From NCBI GenBank assembly GCA_035533595.1, contig DATLTN010000069.1, positions 1-37,461 on the forward strand: DNA of 37,461 nucleotides. Reading direction: 5' to 3'. This DNA comes from Acidimicrobiales bacterium (GTDB lineage Bacteria > Actinomycetota > Acidimicrobiia > Acidimicrobiales > Bog-793). This document shows, piece by piece, positions 1-5,971 of this stretch (the stretch's first letter is position 1; each line of letters begins with the position of its first letter). Below the pieces are notes generated by a model. The model was not told the origin of the DNA, ran no database searches, and saw only the letters and a program-made list of their open reading frames with translations. The position numbers and the translations under genes were made by a program.

Positions 1-351
1 GCAAGCGAAACCAACAAGAAAGGCGATAGCAGCTGGACAGCAGAGCTCATCAGTCGCATGTTCAATGAGTCTGCAGAAGCGATGCAACAGATGCTCCGCC
101 TGCTTGCGGACGCTGACGGCGACGAAGTGTCGACAAATGAGATCGCATCCCGGCTCGGTCTGCCGAAGGGTGCGATGTCGGTTGCCGGGATGGCCGGCGC
201 GCTTGGTCGCCGAGTCTCAAGTCGCTACGGCATGTCCGGGCTCCCATGGACAACGAGGTGGCGCTTTATTGACCCGGCCGACGAGGCTCAGGGCACCGAA
301 ACGCTGTTTGCCATGCCGCCCTGGGTGTGCAAACTGATTCGCGAGAGCTAG
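1..351 (+). CDS. DUF6416-like hypothetical protein, 5' end outside the window
   Basis: The reading frame is open from base 1, and the residues before the ATG at 58 (including a DSSWTAELISR stretch) read as normal protein, so the gene probably starts upstream of the window. The visible part is 116 codons ending in TAG. It has a small helical segment resembling a winged helix (ADGDEVSTNEIASRLGLPKG, then VAGMAGALGRRV), followed by PWTTRW and a C-terminal FAMPPWVCKLI. This matches my memory of the DUF6416 family, small actinobacterial proteins often found near integrases or in genomic islands. No enzymatic motif is visible, and the HTH-like segment suggests DNA binding only as inference. The gene is convergent with the integrase and shares a hairpin terminator with it, so it is probably cargo of the integrated element. 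Base composition is less GC-rich than in the genes to the right. Confidence 0.6.
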   Translation, partial: ASETNKKGDSSWTAELISRMFNESAEAMQQMLRLLADADGDEVSTNEIASRLGLPKGAMSVAGMAGALGRRVSSRYGMSGLPWTTRWRFIDPADEAQGTETLFAMPPWVCKLIRES

Positions 352-365
352 CTGTCGCACCTGGT

Positions 366-400
366 CAGCGCCCCCGAGCGGAGATAACTCGGGGGCGCTG
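366..400. terminator. Bidirectional hairpin terminator between convergent genes
   Basis: A perfect 13-bp inverted repeat (CAGCGCCCCCGAG with CTCGGGGGCGCTG) encloses a 9-nt loop. It lies in the 85-bp gap between the stop of the DUF6416-like gene and the stop of the integrase. No T-tract follows on either side, as is common in high-GC genomes. Confidence 0.75.
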
Positions 401-436
401 ATTCGCGTCCCGACACTCGCGTCGAGTCGCCAGTCC

Positions 437-2050
437 TCACGATCTCCCAGAATTGGCGTGCCGGGCACTGTGGACGACATTGCCGAGGTGTTCCGCTGCT
501 TCACGGCGTGCCGACATGCGCGCCTTGCTGTAGTGCTTCGCCAAGACTTCCGGCGAGTGCCCTTGGCGCTGTGCGACCACGCTGATGTTGAATCCGGCGT
601 CGAGAAGTTCGCTCGAGGTGAACTTGCGAAAGCCATTGAACGACAGGTTGAAGTTCAGGCCGAGCCCTGTCGCTTGCTCTCGCCTGAGAGCGGCCTCACA
701 CGCCTGCTGCGCCCATTCCGCCGTGCGGTTGAGGCTCCGCCCGACGTCGGAGTAGGACATCGCCGCACCGTCACGTGGCTTCGGCCCCCGGCGGCCCGTC
801 CGGTCGACGCTCCCCGATCGTCGCAGATGCAGCGCTTCGTTCTCCAACGAGATCGTCTCGGGCCGCTTGTCCTCGACGCCGAGATACTCCTTCAACACCC
901 TGAGACGCTTGCTCACGCGATCCGGGAGCATCGGCTTCGAACCGTCCGGCTCTGACGGAAAGAGGAACGGATCCTCGGCCGTCCGCGCGCCCACCGAGGT
1001 GCAGCGTTCCTCGATCTCCTCGAGCAGGCCGCACAGCAACCCAAGCGTCTCCCCGTCGAGCGGAACCTCCCGGCGGTGCTGCGCGCGCTTCGGATCCTTC
1101 AGACTCCCATCGACGTCCGCTGCCGCCCACACCCATAGCGAGGAGCGAGCGAGGTCGAGGTCCGAACGTCGCAATGCGACCAGCTCCCCGAGTCGGGCTC
1201 CGGTCGTCGCCGCGAGAACGAGGATCGGTGCGACCTCCGGTGTGTGTTCGAACGCGGTGTGCAAGATCAGGGCGATGTCGTCGGCCTCCGGGGGCAGCCG
1301 CTCCCTCGGGACATAGCTGCTCTTCGGCATCTGAAAGTCGAGCAGGGGGTGGTGCATGACCTTGCCGGTCCGCCGGCCCCACTTGAAGGCGCCCGAGAGC
1401 AGCGCTTTGACCTGGTTCATCGAGCCGCTGCTCTGCCCCGCGCGCCGCATCCGTGCGAAGCACCGGTCGATGTCATCGGGCGTGACCCGTCGCGCCGACT
1501 TCGTGCCGATGATCGGGAAGACCCAGTTCCTTGCCGAGCTCTCGTAGCGGTAGATCGTTCGCTGTTCCCTGCCTTGTTCCTCGAGATAGGCCAGGTAGTG
1601 CCCGATGAGGTCTTCGAGCGTCCACCGCGTCGCGTCCTGGTCCTGCGGCACAGCGCGCCGGAGCTGCTCGCGGAGCAACCCGCGGACGAACTCGACGTCC
1701 TCCTTCGCGCCGCGAACGCGCCGATGGGCGCGGTTGCCGTTGACCTGAACCTGAATACGGGTCGTTCTCGTTCGCTGCTGCGGCGGCCGCCGGCGTGCCC
1801 GAGCCGACATGCTGAGGTGCTCGACCCGCACGCACAACGGCTCGTCCGGACACGGGTTGACGACTTCATTTGCGGCGAGCGGGCCGTGTTTGAGTTCCCA
1901 GGCGCGCCGGTGCGCCGTCACTTGCTTCCCATCGACCTGCAGCTTCCCCGTTCCGCGTTGCGGGTTCCGGCTGCCGAGCCACAGGTGGTGCTCGCCGGTG
2001 CGGTCGACGTGGGACTCGAAGCGCTCGAGGGCCTGTCGGTCGTCTGCCAC
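437..2050 (-). CDS. Tyrosine recombinase with degenerate HNH-like N-terminus (phage/ICE-type integrase)
   Basis: A 537-residue site-specific recombinase predicted to integrate or excise a mobile element. The GTG start at 2050 is preceded by GGAGG at 7-nt spacing. A longer reading from 2335 would run through the tRNA and is rejected. Residues 5-80 resemble an HNH_3-type fold (AHRRAWELKHGP, then VVNPCPDEPLCVRVEHL), but the usual catalytic His before the first Cys is Asn65. Residues about 141-225 are a SAM-like core-binding domain and 255-512 the catalytic domain. Box I Arg is R286 (TTGARLGEL). Box II reads N472-G-F-R475 where most members have HxxR. H498 (QGHS) and nucleophile Y507 (KHYSKA) are present. 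Residues about 400-465 are an insertion with an HTH-like helix pair (MSYSDVGRSLNRTAEWAQQA). The gene lies 144 bp from the tRNA-Lys 3' end, a typical int/att arrangement. I recall similar integrases with the HTH insertion in mycobacteria, so the family probably exists. Substrate range is unknown. Confidence 0.9.
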   Translation of the reverse strand: MADDRQALERFESHVDRTGEHHLWLGSRNPQRGTGKLQVDGKQVTAHRRAWELKHGPLAANEVVNPCPDEPLCVRVEHLSMSARARRRPPQQRTRTTRIQVQVNGNRAHRRVRGAKEDVEFVRGLLREQLRRAVPQDQDATRWTLEDLIGHYLAYLEEQGREQRTIYRYESSARNWVFPIIGTKSARRVTPDDIDRCFARMRRAGQSSGSMNQVKALLSGAFKWGRRTGKVMHHPLLDFQMPKSSYVPRERLPPEADDIALILHTAFEHTPEVAPILVLAATTGARLGELVALRRSDLDLARSSLWVWAAADVDGSLKDPKRAQHRREVPLDGETLGLLCGLLEEIEERCTSVGARTAEDPFLFPSEPDGSKPMLPDRVSKRLRVLKEYLGVEDKRPETISLENEALHLRRSGSVDRTGRRGPKPRDGAAMSYSDVGRSLNRTAEWAQQACEAALRREQATGLGLNFNLSFNGFRKFTSSELLDAGFNISVVAQRQGHSPEVLAKHYSKARMSARREAAEHLGNVVHSARHANSGRS

Positions 2051-2087
2051 GCCATCACCTCCACCGCCTGTCCGGCGCCTTCGGTGA

Positions 2088-2155
2088 CTGTATCGCCCGG
2101 CTGTATCGGAGGCTGTATCGCGCCACTTTTCGAGAAGCGAACCACCGCGATACAG
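2088..2155. repeat. CTGTATCG repeat cluster between integrase and tRNA attachment site
   Basis: Three direct copies of CTGTATCG start at 2088, 2101 and 2113 (spacing 13 and 12 bp), and one inverted copy (CGATACAG) lies at 2148-2155. All sit in the 144 bp between the integrase start codon and the tRNA-Lys. This is where arm-type recombinase sites, excisionase sites or an integrase operator would be expected. Function is inferred from position and repetition only. Confidence 0.6.
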
Positions 2156-2193
2156 CTGCCGCCTCGCCCTTATGCCTCCGACCTGGGAGTTTG

Positions 2194-2269
2194 TGGTGCG
2201 CCCCGAGGGACTTGAACCCTCAACCTGCGGATTAAGAGTCCGTTGCTCTGCCAATTGAGCTAGAGGCGC
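2194..2269 (-). tRNA. tRNA-Lys (anticodon CUU)
   Basis: A complete cloverleaf reads on the minus strand. The acceptor stem is GCGCCTC paired with GGGGCGC (one U-G), with discriminator A at 2197 and an encoded CCA at 2196-2194. The D-arm is GCTC/GAGC. The anticodon loop is CTCTTAA with anticodon CTT, reading AAG (lysine). The T-arm has GGGTTCAAGTCCC. The top pair of the anticodon stem is an A-C mismatch. The 3' end faces the integrase, so the tRNA 3' half probably serves as attB/attL of the element to its left. The other att copy would lie outside the window. Confidence 0.96.
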
Positions 2270-2368
2270 CAGGTGGAGACTGCATCGTAGTCGCCGCCGG
2301 GACCAGCGAGTCGTGGCCGTCCCTGCGCGCTCCACGGATTCCCCGGTCGGCCGCTCGACGCTGCGTGG

Positions 2369-2660
2369 TCAGCGCAGGATCACGGTCGTCGTGCTGAGCA
2401 CGCCGTTGAAGGAGGCCTGCTCGACGATCGTGGCGTGACGTTTCGCGGCAGCGATCAGCTGGCGACACAGGTGGAGTTGCTCGGGCAGGCCCCGTCCCAG
2501 AAGTTGTTGGCGCCGTCGACGTGGGCGTTCGACCAGTTGAAGGCCGACGCCGAGCTGATGGCCGGCAGCGCCAGCACGGACCCGAAGGCGAGTGCCACCG
2601 CGATGATGGCGTAGGGGAGACGACGGAGCGAGCGATGCGACGCAGCGGTGGACGCAGGAC
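2369..2660 (-). pseudogene. Remnant of a small secreted protein (frameshifted)
   Basis: On the minus strand one frame shows a signal-peptide-like segment (arginines, then AIIAVALAFGSVLALPAIS, then an ASA-type cleavage region), followed by FNWSNAHVDGANNFWDG and ACPSNSTCVAS, and stops at 2455. The adjacent frame continues with QLIAAAKRHATIVEQAS and FNGVLSTTTVILR to a TGA at 2369, with the codon usage of a real gene. A one-base loss near 2455-2475 would join the two. GGAGGAGG lies upstream near 2660, but no usable start codon follows it in frame. I do not recognise the family. It lies between tRNA-Lys and the ylxP-like gene and appears to be decaying, or this stretch contains base errors. The rest of 2270-2773 shows no other supported gene. 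Confidence 0.4.
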
Positions 2661-2773
2661 CTCCTCCGGGGGGCGGTGAGACGTCTCTACACGGGAATCG
2701 ATCTGATGCCGAATGTTTGTGATGCCAAAACTTTTGACCCACGACGATCTGCTTGGGGGGACAAGATCCACTG

Positions 2774-3061
2774 ATGCCCACCGCCTGTCTCACCCTCGAC
2801 CTGCGCCTGCCGGCGGCAATGACGCTGAAGGACAAGCGGCAGGTCCTCCGCCACCTCCTAGACACGGCCCGCAGCCGCTACCGGGTCGCCGCCGCCGAGC
2901 TCGACCACCAGGATCTCCATCAGCGGGCGCTGCTCGGCTTCGCCGCGGTGGCCGCCGACGCGGCGCACGTCGAGGAGGTCCTCGACGAGGTGGAGCGCTT
3001 CGTCTGGTCCCACCCCGAGCTGGAGGTCATCGGGAGCGTGCGCTCCTGGACCGAGGAATGA
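2774..3061 (+). CDS. YlxP/DUF503 family protein
   Basis: A 95-residue protein starting MPTACLTLDLRLPAAMTLKDKRQ, the characteristic start of the DUF503 (YlxP) family: a beta strand, then a SLKdKR-like motif, then helices. The middle (RSRYRVAAAELDHQD) and end (EVIGSVRSW) also fit. The usual length is 90-100 residues, so it is complete. In many bacteria ylxP lies between infB and rbfA and is linked by position to ribosome maturation. Here it stands alone, so context says little. The ATG at 2774 is preferred over an in-frame TTG at 2753, because the family N-terminus begins here and a G-rich stretch (2755-2760) can serve as the ribosome-binding site. Biochemical role is uncertain. Confidence 0.85.
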   Translation: MPTACLTLDLRLPAAMTLKDKRQVLRHLLDTARSRYRVAAAELDHQDLHQRALLGFAAVAADAAHVEEVLDEVERFVWSHPELEVIGSVRSWTEE

Positions 3062-3079
3062 GCCAGGTGCGCAGTCGAG

Positions 3080-3119
3080 GAGCGAGCCGGCCCTCGGTTC
3101 CTCCAAGGCCGGCTCGCTC
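3080..3119 (+). terminator. Hairpin terminator after the ylxP-like gene
   Basis: A 13-bp perfect inverted repeat (GAGCGAGCCGGCC with GGCCGGCTCGCTC) around a 14-nt loop begins 18 bp after the ylxP stop. It also lies just downstream of the broken transpeptidase gene on the other strand, so it may act in both directions. Confidence 0.75.
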
Positions 3120-3131
3120 GCGACGTCGACC

Positions 3132-3690
3132 TCAGGACTGGATGATCACCGGTGTGCCGAGCGGCAAGGTGCCCGCGAGGCGCACGATCGTCGAGTTCGA
3201 CACCCGGAGGCAGCCGTGGCTCACGTTCCCCCCGACGCTCGACGGGTCGTTCGTGCCGTGCAGGCCGATCGCCGCCGAAGCTCTGCAGCACGTTCGAGTA
3301 CGCCGACAGCCCGAACGCGTAGGGACCGTAGGCGGCGTCGGGCGAGGGCTGCTTCAGCAGATCGACGATGTAGTAGGTGCCGAGCGGTGTCGGGAGGACC
3401 GATCGCCCCCACGCCCACCGGCGTGACGAGCATCCTGGAGGAGCCCTTGAACACCGTCAGCTGGTGCGCCGACAGGCTGACGAGGACGCGTAGGGAACCT
3501 GCGCGACGCTCATCTGGGATGCCTTCACCCACCCGGTCGAACCGTCGGGGCGGGTGGGCAGGTAGACCTTGATCCAAGTCGGGTAGTACTCGAGGTCGGC
3601 AACCAGGAAGACGAGCGGCTGGCCGGCCGCCGTACCTTCGGGGACGGCTTCTATCTGGCACCAGCAATTGGCAAAATCGTGACCGCGCCC
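3132..3690 (-). pseudogene. L,D-transpeptidase (YkuD) pseudogene with three frameshifts
   Basis: The minus strand carries, in successive frames, the parts of an L,D-transpeptidase that would form 3-3 cross-links in peptidoglycan. First comes EAVPEGTAAGQPLVFLVADL and YYPTWIKVYLPTRPDGSTGW. A shift near 3488-3492 leads to RVLVSLSAHQLTVF and TPVGVG. A shift near 3381-3390 leads to GTYYIVDLLKQPSPD and AYGPYAFGLSAYSNVLQSF. A shift near 3271 leads to IGLHGTNDPSSVGGNVSHGC and LRVSN, ending PVIIQS at a TGA (3132-3134). The catalytic HGT...SHGC motif is intact, and the shifts are one deletion and two insertions. The N-terminus, including any signal peptide, is missing, and the frame runs into the end of the MFS gene. 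Either this is a recently decayed gene or this stretch has sequencing errors. It occupies nearly all of 3062-3697. Confidence 0.85.
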
Positions 3691-3697
3691 GAAGGCG

Positions 3698-4975
3698 CTA
3701 AGAGCTGTCGGCGATCGGCAGCGCGGCGGTCAGATCTCCCGGCTCCTGCAGCCAGCCACCGACCACCACCGCGGTCGCGAATCCGAGCACGCCGACCACC
3801 GGGCAGGCGAAGCTGAGCGAGGAGGTGGCGATCAGCCCGGCGTCGAGCAGCGGTCCCCCGGCGGTGCCGGCGTCGGAGACGAAGCGCCACACCGAGAGGA
3901 AGGCGGCGCGCCCGACGGCGGGGGCACGGTCGGCCCCCATCGTCATGATGATCCCGCTCCCAAGGCCGTTCCCGAAACTCACGAGCAGCGCGGCGAGGAA
4001 GACCGTCGAGAAGACGTGGGTAAGCGGCATCACCATGTGGCCGATCGACAGCAGCACGAGGCAGGGCACCGCGACCACGCGCCGCCCGAAACGGTCCGAG
4101 ATCATCCCCGCCGGATAGAAGAGCGAGAGGTCCATCAGCGAGGAGAGGCCGAAGATGAGGTCGATCTGGCTCGCCGAGAGGCCGACGTGGGAGCCCCACA
4201 GCGGGATGATCGCCTGCCGGCTGCCGCGCAGCAGGCTGATCCCGAAGGTCCCGACGCCGGCAGTGGCGAACTCGTGGCGGTTGTCGGCGACGATGCGCAG
4301 CGGCTGCACCCGCCCGCCGACCCGCTCGTAGGCGCCCGGGTCCTTCGAGTCGCGCCGCCAGACGAGCGCCGCGAAGCCGAGGATGATCGCGACGAGGAAG
4401 GTGAGGAACGAGCCGCGCACCGGCTTCGCGCCGAAGATCGCGAGGACGACGAAGGGGCCGAGGACCTGCCCGGCGCGGGAGACCCCGCCGAGGGTGCCGA
4501 GCGCCCTACCGCGCATCGCGAGCGGCGCCACCCGGCTGAGGTGGGTGAGGCGCACGAGCGACCACACCGCCCAGCCGCAGGAGGCGATGAAGACCCCGAC
4601 GCCGAGCATCAGCACCGAGTGGGTGGCGAGCACGCTCGAGACCCCGACGAGGAGGAAGACGGCCGCCACCCAGGTGGAGCGGGACTCGCCGAGGCGGGCC
4701 ACGACCCAGCCCGAGGGAAGGTCGAAGAGCATCGTCCCGAAGGCGTTGAGGCCGACGATCACACCCGCCACCGAGGCGTGCGCGCCGTCCTGCTTGGCGG
4801 CGATCGCGAGGATCGGGATAATCGCCCCCTGCCCTGTCGCGAGCACGAGGAAGGGCAGGTAGACCTGGGCGAAGAGCGGGCCGAGGACGCCCGCCTTGTC
4901 GTCCCCGCGCCCCGTCCCCGCCATCACCTCTCCCTCGGCATCACCGCCCCTGCGCCGGAGGAGGCGCCGGGTCAT
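3698..4975 (-). CDS. MFS transporter
   Basis: A 425-residue polytopic membrane protein of the major facilitator superfamily, with about 12 hydrophobic segments in two halves. The loop between segments 2 and 3 carries GWVVARLGESRSTW, a weak form of the MFS motif A; the second half has a clearer one, GMISDRFGRRVVAVP. A MRGRALGTLGGVSRAGQVLG stretch resembles motif C of drug exporters, so efflux is possible, but the substrate cannot be read from sequence. The start may be the ATG at 4975, with GGGAGG upstream, or the ATG at 4924, which follows GAGGGAGAGG closely; the shorter form removes an arginine-rich tail. It is last in a minus-strand operon with the quinone oxidoreductase 33 bp upstream. Its 3' end abuts the broken transpeptidase gene. 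Confidence 0.88.
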   Translation of the reverse strand: MTRRLLRRRGGDAEGEVMAGTGRGDDKAGVLGPLFAQVYLPFLVLATGQGAIIPILAIAAKQDGAHASVAGVIVGLNAFGTMLFDLPSGWVVARLGESRSTWVAAVFLLVGVSSVLATHSVLMLGVGVFIASCGWAVWSLVRLTHLSRVAPLAMRGRALGTLGGVSRAGQVLGPFVVLAIFGAKPVRGSFLTFLVAIILGFAALVWRRDSKDPGAYERVGGRVQPLRIVADNRHEFATAGVGTFGISLLRGSRQAIIPLWGSHVGLSASQIDLIFGLSSLMDLSLFYPAGMISDRFGRRVVAVPCLVLLSIGHMVMPLTHVFSTVFLAALLVSFGNGLGSGIIMTMGADRAPAVGRAAFLSVWRFVSDAGTAGGPLLDAGLIATSSLSFACPVVGVLGFATAVVVGGWLQEPGDLTAALPIADSS

Positions 4976-5008
4976 GCTTCCACGCGCGCCTCCCGGCGCT
5001 CCAGGTGG

Positions 5009-5968
5009 CTACGGGGCGATGAGGAGGAGCTTGCCGGTCGTCCCCCGTCCCTCGAGGTCGCGGTGCGCGGCGGCGGCCTCGGAGAAGGGGTAGCGGGCGC
5101 CGATGCGCACGTCGAGGGTGCCGGCGAGGATCCAGCCGAACAGACGCTCGGCGCGCTCGAGGAGCTCGTCGCGGCTGCGAGTGTAGTCCCCGAGGCTCGG
5201 GCGGGTGATCTTGCGCGAGGCGCTCAGGCGCGAGAGGTCGAAGGGCGGCACCGGGCCGCTCGCCGCCCCGTAGAGGGCGAGGGTCCCGAAGGGGGCGAGC
5301 GCCGCGAGACTGGCGTCGAAGGTCGCCTTGCCGACGGCGTCGTAGGCGACGGCCACTCCCCCGCCGCCGGTCGCCTCGGCGACCGCTCCCGCCACGTCGT
5401 CGTAGCCGACGACGAGCTCGGCGCCGGCGGCGCGGGCGAGCGCTTCCTTCTCCGGGCTCGACACCGTGGCGACGACGCGCCCGCCGCGGTTCACGATGAT
5501 CTGGGTGAGGAGGAGGCCGACGCCGCCCGCCGCGGCGTGCACGAGGGCCACCTCGCCGGGCGCCACCGGGTGCGTCGAATCGGCGAGGTACTGCGCCGTC
5601 AGCCCCTGCAGCAGCACCGCGGCCGCGACCTCCTCGGAGATCTCCTCGGGGAGGGGCACGAGCTGGTCGAAGGAGACGACCACCTCCTCGGCGTAGCTCG
5701 CCGGCGCCGTCTTCCAGGCGACGCGGTCGCCGAGCGCGACACCGCTCACGCCCTCGCCGAGGGCGGTCACGCGCCCCGCGCCCTCGGCACCGGGGACGAC
5801 CGGCGCCTCGCCGCCGCGGCTGCCGGCGCGCACGAAGGTGTCCATGAAGTTCACCCCCGCGGCGTGCACCTTCACCAGCACCTCGCCGGCGGCGGGCACC
5901 GGCGAAGGGCGCTCGGCCACCTCCAGCACCTCGGGCCCACCGAAGACCTTCGCCTCGACGACCTGCAT
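5009..5968 (-). CDS. NADPH:quinone oxidoreductase, zinc-independent MDR family
   Basis: A 319-residue medium-chain dehydrogenase/reductase of the quinone oxidoreductase type, predicted to transfer electrons from NAD(P)H to quinones or other carbonyl acceptors in the cytoplasm. The N-terminus (MQVVEAKVFGGPEVLEVAE) and GEVLVKVHAAGVNFMDTFVR are typical of Qor. The nucleotide-binding domain has VHAAAGGVGLLLTQI (AAxGGVG) at about residues 147-161. The zinc-ligand cysteines of alcohol dehydrogenases are absent. KLLLIAP is the usual C-terminus. Length matches the family (320-330). It starts 3 bp after the FAD/Fe-S dehydrogenase stop and is probably translationally coupled to it. The true acceptor is unknown. 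Confidence 0.9.
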   Translation of the reverse strand: MQVVEAKVFGGPEVLEVAERPSPVPAAGEVLVKVHAAGVNFMDTFVRAGSRGGEAPVVPGAEGAGRVTALGEGVSGVALGDRVAWKTAPASYAEEVVVSFDQLVPLPEEISEEVAAAVLLQGLTAQYLADSTHPVAPGEVALVHAAAGGVGLLLTQIIVNRGGRVVATVSSPEKEALARAAGAELVVGYDDVAGAVAEATGGGGVAVAYDAVGKATFDASLAALAPFGTLALYGAASGPVPPFDLSRLSASRKITRPSLGDYTRSRDELLERAERLFGWILAGTLDVRIGARYPFSEAAAAHRDLEGRGTTGKLLLIAP

Positions 5969-5971
5969 CGC

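Noticed and set aside
2051-2335. Upstream extension of the integrase to 2335
   Set aside because: It would translate through the tRNA-Lys and the repeat cluster. The GTG at 2050 has a strong ribosome-binding site.
5009-5968. Zinc-dependent alcohol dehydrogenase assignment
   Set aside because: The zinc-binding Cys/His residues of that branch are absent; the quinone oxidoreductase branch fits.
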